Shown: piece after piece, positions 53,895-64,000 of the stretch | How positions within the stretch are numbered: the first letter of the stretch is position 1 | Layout of the letters: each line of letters opens with the position of its first letter | From: Bimastos eiseni | Taxonomy: Eukaryota; Annelida; Clitellata; Crassiclitellata; Lumbricidae | Reading direction: 5' to 3' | Length of the DNA: 64,000 nucleotides | Assembly (NCBI GenBank): GCA_959347315.1 | Contig: OY365817.1 | Location: forward strand, 808,501 to 872,500 | The notes under the pieces: generated by a model | What the model saw: only the letters and a program-made list of their open reading frames with translations | Database searches by the model: none | What the model was told of the DNA's origin: nothing | Made by a program: the position numbers and the translations under genes

Positions 53895-54690
53895 GACAAT
53901 TGACCTTGTCAGTTGAATCCCCGTCAGTTGAATCCCCGTCAGTTGAATCCCCGTCAGTTGAATCCCCGTCAGTTGAATCCCCGTCAGTTGAATCCCCGTC
54001 AGTTGAATCCCCGTCAGTTGATCCCCTAGTCAATTGATTCATTACCTATTCGTCTTAAATGAATTTCTAGGCTGCGCGTCACAGACTTGTAGCTGAGACC
54101 GTTAGTAAACAAAAGGTTGATTTTACAGATTTGGAAAATAACAAGGCAATGCCCAGTTTTCATGTCACTCGTTCATGGCTTCATGTCACTCGTCCAGGTT
54201 TCGTGTCACTCGTCCAGGACAGACTATATATTTCTACACGGAGGTGTCGGTATGGAACATCAGGCAACGAAACGATATCGCTTGCTTGAGTCAATGCGTC
54301 GTGACGATGAGTCGTGTAAACCGCGCTGTAAACGCCTATGGCCGGTCGGAGATTCTGTTATATCTTCGAGCAATGGCTCATTTATCCCATGCATACGACA
54401 CGTATGCTTAGGACTTTATGCTCATAAATTAATCATATTATGACTCAATTACGCTTTTGTAATTTCGTATCATTTTAAAATGTCGTGTTCTGTTGCGTCG
54501 TTCTTTTAATAAAAAGAGAAGGTCGCAAGTGGAACATGAATGTTGTATCAATTGGACTGGGTTCAATAGGCAGGGAATCAATTGACGAGGGGATCAATTG
54601 ACGAGGGGATCAATTGACGAGGGGATCAATTGACTAGGGGATCAATTGACTAGGGGATCAATTGACGGGGATCAACTGACGGGGATCAAA
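53895..54690. mobile_element. Foldback element with ~15-bp tandem inverted ends
   Basis: The left end has about seven exact GTCAGTTGAATCCCC units (53929-54020), then TCAGTTGATCCCCTAGTCAA TTGATT. The right end (54545-54690) has seven inverted units (GACGAGGGGATCAATT, GACTAGGGGATCAATT, GACGGGGATCAACT). The ~500-bp interior has a short GTCACTCGTCCAGG triplication (54165-54220) and no gene. Same architecture as 22306-22956 but unrelated in sequence. I did not find a clear target duplication. Confidence 0.72.
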
Positions 54691-54699
54691 ATACGTAGA

Positions 54700-55725
54700 A
54701 CCGTCTGATGAAACTATTTCGGTCAATAACCTTATCCAGATAGACACGTTTAAGAGTATACTTATTGTTCTCACAGGTATGCATCGCATGGAATTTAGCT
54801 ATTGACTTCAACATTAATTGTTTGCTTTGCCGTTTAAATAAATGAATATCGATATCAACTTATTAGGTCTCTTAGTGAAGGCTTTCTGTGTCTTGAAAAG
54901 TGTTAACGTCATCATACACGCTGTCGTCGTCGTTGTCGTCACTGTCGTTTTAAGGATGATATCAATTCCTATCATGATGACAACGGTTGTCACCGCCTTC
55001 AAAACTATTATCAACTATTATTGCTGTATTAGCATCGAATCATTCAAATCAATGACCAGAAATGATGAGAATGAATGATGGCATCGCCACCTATGGATTG
55101 ATTAGAAACACCTCTAACTCGAACAAGTAAAACGAACTTATATTATAATAACACAGAAATGTCCTTCAACATTTTTGTCTAATAGGCAATTCTATCAATG
55201 AATATTCGCTAGGGGTCTACAAATTATGATCCAGTTTTCAGATTGCTAATTTCAAACTCTTTCAACCGTCTTATGGACTATGTATATATGTCTCAATTTT
55301 CAAATTATTTATCAACAGTCTTAGCACAAGCAATAGCCCCGAAGCTTGCAACGCCTACCCTTAACTTCACTGACTTATTTTACTTTTATAAATAGTCTCG
55401 TGTGACCTATAGTAAAAAATTTCATGACCTGCTATGGAATTAATTCTTTTGTGACTTGTGTTGGGTCACTAACGAGTAATGCGAGTTCACGATTTTCAGA
55501 TTAATTGCAAGATTTTTATTGAATTCCCCACTTTGGCTCTCCATCTAAGCTGCTTCTTTATATCGAGATTATGCGAAATCCTCACTGAAAGAATTTTTCC
55601 ATCTTGGGACGGAAATCATCTCGTATTCCTAATTTTCTATTAACAAATTGCATAATTATAACCTCTTTATTACCTAATGGATTATTAACACGGTGTACGG
55701 TGCCAGGATATAGGTTCTACCGCTA
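54700..55725. other. Nothing assigned
   Basis: AT-rich, with a short CGTCGTCGTTGTCGTC run near 54924. The open frame 54842-55078 is composition-driven. Confidence 0.4.
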
Positions 55726-55729
55726 TCTA

Positions 55730-55800
<71 letters not shown>
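55730..55800. repeat. (GT)n microsatellite
   Basis: Pure GT dinucleotide run of about 70 bp with GT-rich decay to 55870. Confidence 0.95.
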
Positions 55801-55801
<1 letters not shown>

Positions 55802-56309
55802 AAGTGCTTGTGTGTATGCGTATGTTTATGCGAGTGTATGTGTGTATGTGAAGATTGTCCATGTGTGTACAAACTGAAAGTGGATTGAAAAGGAGTCTGT
55901 TACGATGCCACGCCTAACCAGCACCTGCATTTATCCCCCACCAAATATGAAACCCTAGATTCGCCTTTGTGCACGGAAACATCCTCCTTAACATTATAAA
56001 CACCAACATTCACACAATTCATATCGTTGGTTGGGATGGTTTATGTCCCAGTGATTAGCCAACGCCAGATATGATGGTCTTATCTATGGTGAGGGTCATG
56101 ACGAAGCAGTGACGACTGAAGCCTTGATGATCATTGACGTCATCGTCACGATCATAATCACCACCATCACAAGTGCATGGGTCCAGCAGCTGAGAACGGA
56201 TGCGGGGACAGTTTTAATGGACTGACAGAAGGCAATGAGCTAATGAGAAACAATCCACACAGCTAATAGAAAATGCAGAAGCCCTCTTTTGCCTCACGTC
56301 GTTGTACTC

Positions 56310-56367
56310 GCAGTTTCTCTCTTTCTCTGTCTCTGTCTCTCCCTCTCTCACTCTCACTCTCACTCAT

Positions 56368-56420
<53 letters not shown>

Positions 56421-56950
56421 GTCTCTCTGTCTCTCTGTCTCTTTTGCTTCGTCTTTCTGTCTATATCTCTCTATGACACTGTCTTTATGCATGTTTATCA
56501 CTCCATATGTCCGTCTGTCTGTCTCTCTCAATATGTGTGTGTCTTTGTCCGTGGCTGTGTTTTCTCCTCTTTCTCCCGAACATCGCTCTGTGTGTTTATT
56601 TCTGTTGCTCTCTATCTCACTAATTCCCTTTCTGTTTCTGCCTCTCTTTCTGTCTTTCTCTCTCTCTCTCTTTCTCTCTCTGCATCTGTCTGTTTGTCTC
56701 TCTCTGTCTGTCTTTCTCTCTCTCTCTCTGTATCTCTCTCTCTGTAACTCTTTGTATCTCTTTGTCTGCCTCCCTCTGTCTGTCTCTGTTCTCTGTATCT
56801 GTCTGCACGTATGTTTGTCTGTCTGTCTATCTGTGTCTATCTGTGTCTGTCTGTTTTTCTGTCTGTTTGTCTCTCTGTTTGTTTGCCTGTCTCTCTCTTA
56901 TCTGACGGCTACCTCTCTGTTCCTTTCCCTCTCTCTGTCTCCCTGTCATC
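56310..56950. repeat. (CT)n/(CTGT)n low-complexity tract
   Basis: CTCTCTCT and CTGTCTGT blocks over 640 bp. The Ser/Leu-rich frames here are artefacts of the tract. Confidence 0.93.
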
Positions 56951-57214
56951 TGGCTGCTGCCGCCGCTGAAGTACCATCCACGATAAGATGCTATTAACCG
57001 CATGGCAGGGTCGCAGAGGTCGGCGCGGGGTCACGACCCCGATCTAGAACCTGGTCCTTTAGGGGTATACGTTTGAAGTGTTCCTCGTTTACTGATTCGT
57101 TCCCGCGGTCTATAACCAATGTCGGCCTAGCGCCTTATTTGTGGTCCAGACAGGAACGACGCTCTTCTATAGGAGCCTTTGCTCATGGGTGACTTATGAA
57201 ACCAACTAACTGTA

Positions 57215-57410
57215 TATTCAATTAGGAGAGGTTAAGAGAGGAGAGGATAAGAGAGGATGGAATATGAGAGGAATGGATGATATAGGAGAAGATAACAGAG
57301 GGGAGAGTGAGAGAGAAGAGGATGAAAAAGAATAGAAAGGAGAGGAGAGGAAAAAATGAAAGAATAGGAGAGAATAAAAGAGAAAATGAATAGAAAAGAG
57401 AGAATAACGA
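57215..57410. repeat. GAGAGGA-rich tract
   Basis: Purine-rich GAGAGGAGAGGATAA units with decay toward AAAGAGAAAATGAATAG. Confidence 0.85.
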
Positions 57411-57734
57411 ATGTCTTCCTCTTTTCACTTTCTTCAATTCCTTCCCGTATCATCGGAAATGACAATTTGTCATGACAAAAAGTGTTTTTGCCATGAAGGT
57501 GATAAAAAAACGATAATAACCGCGGAAAGACTCCAGATAAAACATGCACACTCCAGTTATTGGGACCATGGAAAATTCCTTTACAAAGATAAATTACAAA
57601 TGATAATTTGCAATGTAAGTTGATATTTAATTAGTAAAAACATCAACAATATTTATCATGGTCTTCGTTCTCTGAATCTTCCGAGTAGTATCAATTTGTC
57701 AGTTACAAATCACAATTGTAATCGTGCTCTCCAA

Positions 57735-57800
57735 AATTCAAAAGCGCCACTCGAAAGCCAAGCACAGCGCACCAGCTTATTCACGAGAGCTGTCAAAGTG
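57735..57800 (-). mobile_element. LINE family A tail fragment
   Basis: AAAGCGCCACTCGAAAGCCA AGCACAGCGCACCAGCTTAT TCACGAG is the reverse complement of the tail at 18875-18925. Confidence 0.7.
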
Positions 57801-57895
57801 CTAGTCGGTTAGTGTAACTATCGGCCTCAATATTGGTGACGTGAGGATTAGCAATTACTTGGCTGACTAGTTCATCACTGATGATTTAAACTTAA

Positions 57896-60185
57896 AGGGG
57901 TAACTCCACCTCGCAGTTTAACGTTAAACCAGGGCCACCCATTTAATGAGTATGCATGCCAATCATATCGAACCACCCGAAAGCTATAGCGGTCTAGCAG
58001 CTGGGTCCGTCCATGTCGTTTGAGTGGTCAGTGATGGAAATGTTGGTGCTTAGTGCCTCTCTGTAGTTCATTTGCCTATAGTAATATAGGTCCCGGAATT
58101 TGGGCTGAGGTTAGACCTTGTCAATTGTAGTTGCTCCAGAGGGAACAATTAGGGTAGTTCATCTGAACAGGGTCAAAGATGATGGGAGACGGCAGTGTAT
58201 GACGCACATGGCAAACGACTGGACATAACAACAGACGTGCGTTGATAACAGGGCACATAATCGTGAACTACTGAGACACTGTGACATAATGTAAACAGAT
58301 ATCCAATTGTGATGCCAATCAATAGATATATACATTATTGTCAGGATAGATATTTAGCAGCCGACACCAGCATTGGAAGCGTCACAGACATCTAAATGCC
58401 TATATGATGCTATTATTACACCTATTAATCCTTTATCCAGGCTTGGGACTGGCACTGCCACAATATCAGCAGTGGCGGAGTAACAGACCCTGCAGGTCAT
58501 AAATATTTATAACTTTTTGCATTCACTCAAATATGGGTCAAAGACCTGTGCCCTCCTCAAAATGTCACTGTTTTTTTTATTACTGTTCACTTGTATCCGT
58601 TGCATTGATGTCATTGATCTGTCCATAAATGTCTCCCATCTCATCATCATTTGAATTCCACGAAGAGTTGTCACTCTGGCAAATCTCGTTATACAGAGGC
58701 TTCATCCACAGATGATGCTGATGCTGCTGACGATGATGATGTTGGTGATGATGAAGACATTTATTCATTAGGGTAGGTCCATTTTTTATATCAATAGGGA
58801 ATGAGATGAATGGTGTCACTCCTATTGCCTTCCTCGCAGAGAAATTTGGCTGAGCAACTTGTCCCAGGTCACAAGTGACTTGAGGTATTTTCGATCTTGC
58901 GTCCCACCGATAACAAGGAACAGAACATTCTACTACACCGAAGATTAATAATTCAATGTATGCTGTATGAGACATGTTATGTATGGTCAGTTGTTGGTTG
59001 CAGCGGCTGGAATGTTCATAGAACAAGTCACATAGACGAACAATGCTGTTGCACTCTCCAATAAAACTGGGGTGCTCTGATTCCAAAGAAACCATTGGAC
59101 CTGATCCAGGAATTGGAATTGGCATTTGTTTTTCCAGTTCCGATCCTGTTTCTCAAAGACTGAAGTGGTTAATGAGGCTGAATCGGTAAAAGAGACTGGA
59201 TCAGACAATAAAAATGGAGGGGCGGCAGAGACCGAAAGCTTGACCGGACTTCCAGTGTTATATTCCACAAGAACCTTTCTGATTGATTCATGGATTGTCC
59301 TTAATCCAAAATATCTTTGCAGCTCGCTACATCTCGTCTCAAATTGCAGCTTCTCGTTTTCGTCTTCAAAATAGAAGTTGATGCATTTTCGAGCCAAAGG
59401 AGCATACGTATATGTTTTGATGCTTCAACTTGACAGTCTTTTCCTCACAGTTCTGTTATTGGCATCAACAGGCGATGTTCCATCACTGTCTATCATTTTA
59501 GCTGTCATATTACTGTCTTGTCCTTGCAAGTATTTACTAACATAAAGGCCTACTTAAAACAATGATCTACATGAACACAACATATATTCCAAAACTAAAT
59601 CCCCAAACTAATGTTCAGCTTACTAATTTGCACAGTCGTGTAAGAAACAGCTTCTAACGCAATCCAAAAAATTGAGGGCTGGAATAAACCATCAGGACAC
59701 TTTCACGGTATGCCAAATTATTGTCTCGCACGTGATAGGACATGGCTTAGTTGTGTTGGAATCAGAGAACCAAAAGCCCACTGGGCCACTGGCAGTGTAA
59801 CGGAGTCCTCGTCTTCAATTCAAATCAGTGACAGGTAGAAGGAATCGTGAAAACAAGCCGAGGCCCAGTTACGAAGTTATCTGCAGGCAATCGAAGCTAG
59901 TACTGTCAGTGTTTGTGCTTTTATGTGTATATCTGTTCTTTGCGACCCATATTATAATTGAAATGCAAATGAACTACGTCTTTACCTCGGATAGTGCGTC
60001 CATCGAAAGAGATGCACACAGCTAATAATTCATTGTTCCATTAGAGACCACTCAATCGACGGCCACAGTCCCAGCTGGTCTGGCAGCTGGGTCTGTGCGA
60101 TACAATTCTGGAGGTTCGATATGATTGGCACTCATTAAATGGGCGGCCCTGGTTTAACGTTAAACTGTGAGGTGGAGTTACCCCT
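57896..60185 (-). mobile_element. TTAA-flanked DNA transposon, Kolobok-like, 2290 bp
   Basis: TIRs of about 76 bp: both ends begin AGGGGTAACTCCACCTC and continue AGTTTAACGTTAAACCAGGG and CCAATCATATCGAACC, with few mismatches and a 4-bp indel. Exact TTAA sits on both sides (57892-57895, 60186-60189). TTAA targets are used by piggyBac and Kolobok; the AGGGG terminus does not fit piggyBac's CCY ends, so Kolobok is favoured. It carries one broken reading frame and no recognisable DDE catalytic region, so it is probably non-autonomous. Confidence 0.8.
58580..59397 (-). pseudogene. Transposon-encoded protein, frameshifted
   Basis: Starts at ATG 59397 (MARKCINFYFEDENEKLQFE, then LRTIHESIRKVLVEY). 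It shifts frame near 59100-59125 into PIPIPGSGPMVSLESEHPSF, then GECNSIVRLCDLFYEHSSRC and IFGVVECSVPCYRWDARSKI. The second part has Cys pairs (C-x-x-x-x-x-x-L-C ... C-N-Q ... C-x-x-x-C-x-x-R-W-D) that recall the cysteine-rich region upstream of the catalytic part in TTAA transposon proteins of aquatic invertebrates. It ends in a His/Gln-rich stretch (HHHQHHHRQQHQHH) and an acidic tail before the stop at 58580. No catalytic domain is seen. The function assignment rests on position inside the element. Confidence 0.5.
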
Positions 60186-60189
60186 TTAA

Positions 60190-61600
60190 ATCCAATATTC
60201 TATCAGCATATTGTAGTGTTTTGTATTTATATATTTCTATAGCGCCTCTCTCAGTCTAATCAGCGGCGCTTTTAGTGCAGAAAGCCACAGGGAAAATTAA
60301 AGTCTTAAGAAAAGAGGACGATACAGAAAAACTCGCAGTTTAAATTAACCATCAAGTCGGAGAGGGATATCGTTTCATAGCAGATTATTAGTTCTGTGTA
60401 AACACTCACATGAGTCAACTGATTCTATCGTAAGCCATCGTTTTTCGAAATAAATTTCTTTGAACCTTTAGCCATCCTAACATTTACGACCCAATAATGA
60501 CAGGCATCATGAAAATAAAATTGATGTTTCTCTGACAATAATTAAGAATTTAAGATGTATACAAGCGAATTTGTAACTGTGAAATTCTAAGACAGCTAAT
60601 AGTCTAACGGTAACAAATACTATTAATTTGAAAAGGAGAGAAGGATTAATTTGATCTTAATAATGCAATTTCTTGCCGTCTGGTTTCCAACTGGTTGGTT
60701 GAAACTGGTACACTCTGCTTGCATTTAATGTTCTTGTCCTGTCTTCTCTCCTTTTCTAATTAAAAATACACGGTTTAATGGTTTAAGTCGTGTACTATAC
60801 CGTCACGAACACCATCGTTAAGACAGAGCATAAGACGTTTCTTATGAACTGACTGACACCTGTCTATAATGTCCACCATTGTTTCTCTCGGGACTTCTTG
60901 GCACGACTGTTGCTTGAATGACTGTTATCGAGCGATAAACAGAAGTTCTGCATGTTATTGGCAGTAATTACGGCCGTCGAAATTCGACAGAATGGCTTTT
61001 TAGCATCTTCTCTAGCCATTGATCCCTTCTCCGTATGGTACTAGTTATACACACGTCATAATTAACACGTCATCAGCCGGGAATATCATCGGATTCAGAC
61101 AATTATATGATCAGAATGTATGCATGCTGACATAAGCGGTGACTTAGAATTGGGGTAATTGCATGTTCTGTTTTGAATTTACAATACTCACAAGAAAGAT
61201 AACCGATCAATCAATCAATCAATTTGAGCTCAAGATAAAATCATTTGGCTCCGAGATATCAGAGAAAAGGAACGGCAGCGTTTGACAAAGTCTGTTATAA
61301 CACCGATAAGGGTAGGCGTATATTGTGGCGTCTGGACAATTGTTTATTGTAGTAGCGAAGTTTGCTAGTCTTGGGAAAATTGGCAAAAAAACTTGAAGAA
61401 ATACCTTTTGCCATATTAATATTTAATTAACATTCTTTTTACTATTATTAATTGTCTTAACATCTCAATTTGACATAGTCACGTTTACATGTTAAGTTCT
61501 TGTCAGAAAGACTTCAGTGATGGCTCGGTAGAAAATTAAGATGGCTGGCGGTTCAAAGGAATGATTTATAAAAGCAACAGTGAACGCCAAGATGATTAGA
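60190..61600. other. LINE-tail-like start, then nothing assigned
   Basis: 60225-60320 repeats the 30185-30290 motif set (family B). The remainder is AT-rich without a recognised gene. Confidence 0.45.
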
Positions 61601-61639
61601 GCAATGTGAGTGATAATATAGCACTAACTTTCTGCTATG

Positions 61640-61790
61640 GAGCGACATCCTCTCTCAAATCTTAACTGATGGTGCTTCTGCTTCTGACTGTATTCGTAAG
61701 ACTGTTATTTTCCATGGGGTTCCCGCACTGGAATAAGCTGTGCTAGAAGAGGCGCTGTATAAATCTGTAGATGCAATATGCAATACAATA
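61640..61790 (+). mobile_element. LINE 3' tail fragment
   Basis: CACTGGAATAAGCTGTGCTA GAAGAGGCGCTGTATAAATC, the RT-end plus GCGCTGTATAAAT tail type seen at 8190 and 26610. Confidence 0.5.
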
Positions 61791-61914
61791 TTGCGCTAGA
61801 ATATGTTAACAGACCATGCGATTTACATTTAAGGGTGATCAGCGATCCATTTGGCACCACACCATTGCCAACACGTTGCAACAAATGCTAAAAATGATAT
61901 TGACACAAGTCGAT

Positions 61915-61985
61915 TGATACTCTGACAGCGCTCGTGAATATGCTGGTGCCCTGCGTTTGACTCTTGATTGGCGTTTAGTTTAATG
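61915..61985 (+). mobile_element. LINE family A tail fragment
   Basis: GACAGCGCTCGTGAATATGC TGGTGCCCTGCGTTTGACTC then GATTGGCGTTTAG, matching the tail at 18875-18925. Confidence 0.6.
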
Positions 61986-62074
61986 CTTCCAACAAACCTG
62001 GAACTTCATCTCTGAGAAAGTTAGAAGTGGTTGACTGTTCCAGCGACATAGAACTGTCATTTGTTCATTTATTT

Positions 62075-62310
62075 AACCAGTTTGTTGGTTATATCTTCAT
62101 CAGTTTAATGGTAATTTTTGCGTCCTTTATATTGATTGTTATATATTCATCAATTTATCAGTTACATCTTCAACAGCTTAATGGTAATATTTTCAACAGT
62201 TCATTGGTTATATTTTCATCAGTTTATTGGTTATATTTTCAACAATTTGTTGGTTATATTTTATCAATTTAATGGCAATATTTTCATCTGTGTGTTGGTT
62301 ATATAAGTTT
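62075..62310 (+). repeat. ~24-bp tandem array
   Basis: About nine degenerate units of TTATTGGTTATATTTTCATC AGTT. Confidence 0.85.
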
Positions 62311-62319
62311 CTTGGTTGA

Positions 62320-64000
62320 TCACGGCAAAAAATTTGGGTGAGCTATGATCCATTCGCGTGCTCAGTATCTTGACGCCTCATGCCACCATATGCATCATAC
62401 ATTTTCTTCCGTTGCGCTTGCGTCTGGGTATTATTTTCCTCTGTCAATGGAGCATAGAGCGTCTAATTGTAAGACTGAAGATTGCAGTTGTATCATTAGT
62501 CATTCTCGCGTAACGCGACACCTGGTCAACCGAGCCCATAAGCGATAATTACCGATCACGTCTTTAACAGTTCGTAACATATGTTCGCGTCTAGCCCGAG
62601 TCGGTTAATTGCATGCTTACCCATGGCAGTCAATAGCGAGACGGTACGCGTGTCGTTGGCCCGGGCGGCGTTGCGCCTCACTCACGCGCGGTGACATTGT
62701 GCGTTTAGTTGGAGGTTCATTACCAGTCATTGTATCCGCTGAGACGGGAAAGCAAGGAGGGATTGTGTGAACTGTTGAGGGCATTGTCTGACTGAAGGGC
62801 ACGCAAGGGTGCAGGCTGGGTTCCGTGCATCTGGAGGTAACAGTCGTTGGGTACAGAAGCTATGAGTATATTCTCGTCAGATGTGATGATTGTTTTTAGC
62901 GCAAGGATGTGACATTGTCGGTGACAATGCTGGGATCTCGATATATTGCTATTGTGTCTGTCTGTCTGTCTGTCTGTCTGCTTGTCTTTCAATTTCTCGG
63001 TCTCTGTATGCATGTTCCTCAGTTTTTATATATCTTCGTCTCTCTCTGTATATGCGCATGCAACTCTGTCTAACTCTCTGTCTCTCCGTATGCGTGTCCT
63101 AGTACTCAAAATAATATATTTGCATGTCTCTTTCTGTGTGTGTGTGTCTATCTCTCTTAATCTCTCTGTATGTATGCGTGTTGTCTTATGGTATACCGTT
63201 GAAAGAAGAGAATAATGCTGCATCATCAAATACAATAAAGCTATCAATTTTTAACAACATTAACAAACAACCAGGTAGAAAACACGAACACCAGTTTCAT
63301 CACACGGGTCAACTTTTAACTTCTATAGCGCACCTCGATTGGTGAGATATCAACGCAAATTCGATGGAACTGCGTAGTTAACGACATGTGTTAGAAACTA
63401 CTCCTTATATAGCTACACATCTGGAGATTTGGCACGACCACTTAAATAGACTCAAGCGGCAAGAGGCAACAAACTCTATTTGCCAAATACTGCCACCTGC
63501 CTCACCGTTTGAATAGGTGAGACCATTAGACAACCTTAGGAACTGGTCAAGCATTGTCAAACCGTAATCTTCATCTAAGGATCAAGCAGAATTATTCAAC
63601 TTAGTCTATAGCAGGTCCTCAGCAATATATAATGCGATGCATTTGTGTGTGGGTCGGTTTGTCTTGTCTTTCTCAGTCGCTCTGTTTGTTCGTTTGTCTC
63701 TCTCGCTGGATCTCTGCGAGTCTGTTTCACGATCTCTATGCCTCACTTTATTTCTGTCATTAACCGCATTAATCTACGTATGATGGATGGTGTTCGCACA
63801 AGAGAAGTGCTAGCTTGAAGTGGATACGCTCGCATGCAGACAACAGGAAGCCAGTGTTAATACGAAGAGCAGTCGTGATAATAATTACGATCTCATGTGA
63901 GAGTCCAAGGCACACATGTACTCTTGCAGCCCGATTCATAGAATCAGGGAGTTGATTCTTGCTAGAGTCAATTGAATCTGGAAGTTAATTCTCACTGAGA
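62320..64000. other. Nothing assigned
   Basis: Contains short (CTGT)n and CT/GT-rich patches (62955-63180). No supported coding exon, RNA gene or transposon end. Confidence 0.4.

Noticed and set aside
56273..56997. Ser/Leu-rich frames of up to 231 codons
   Set aside because: Encoded by (CT)n/(CTGT)n low-complexity DNA.
59828..60025. 65-codon plus-strand frame with one hydrophobic stretch inside the TTAA transposon
   Set aside because: Short, with no homology recognised, and partly in sequence near the TIR; the chance of a random frame is high.
1..64000. CRISPR array, operons or bacterial genes
   Set aside because: The direct repeats here lack unique spacers of constant length, and the genes have introns; this is eukaryotic DNA.

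Overview
The window is eukaryotic genomic DNA: split genes with GT-AG introns, non-LTR retrotransposons, DNA transposons, tRNA-derived SINEs and many micro/minisatellites, with no bacterial operon structure. Three things point to a marine invertebrate deuterostome, most likely an echinoderm. There are an invertebrate-type MS4A (CD20-like) gene and CCP/sushi exons. There are foldback elements whose inverted ends are built of ~15-bp tandem units, resembling the TU elements described in sea urchin. The palindrome TAGGCCTA is very frequent. The species assignment is inference.

Four cellular loci can be supported, all on the + strand. (1) 3574-3884: the last exon of an unrecognised protein with one C-terminal membrane segment. 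(2) 11779-15660: two CCP/sushi exons and a possible last exon; the first CCP exon is fused directly to a LINE fragment. (3) 19328-28318: a complete six-exon MS4A-like four-pass membrane protein of about 268 residues, whose introns hold SINEs, two hAT-like elements, a foldback element and LINE tails. (4) 30955-37925: three exons of ARPC5, the p16 subunit of the Arp2/3 complex. A middle exon is not visible and an in-frame TAG lies in a conserved exon; its last intron is filled with tandem repeats and palindromes.

The rest is mobile and repetitive DNA. 1-9.8 kb holds a hAT-like element, a TGAGTCA-containing tandem array and CT-rich tracts. 9.8-11.8 kb holds the 5' half of a CR1-like LINE beside a GTAT microsatellite. 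31-46.9 kb is a dense domain of ~57-bp tandem repeats, ~410-bp palindromic units, perfect hairpins, minisatellites and a foldback region split by a 1368-bp Tc1/mariner element. 47.1-48.7 kb holds the RT half of a LINE inside another GTAT microsatellite. 53.9-54.7 kb holds a second foldback element. 57.9-60.2 kb holds a 2290-bp TTAA-flanked transposon, possibly Kolobok-like. No cellular gene is seen after 37.9 kb.

No new enzymatic system is evident. The best candidate for something undescribed is the nested foldback/palindrome domain in and downstream of the ARPC5 intron.
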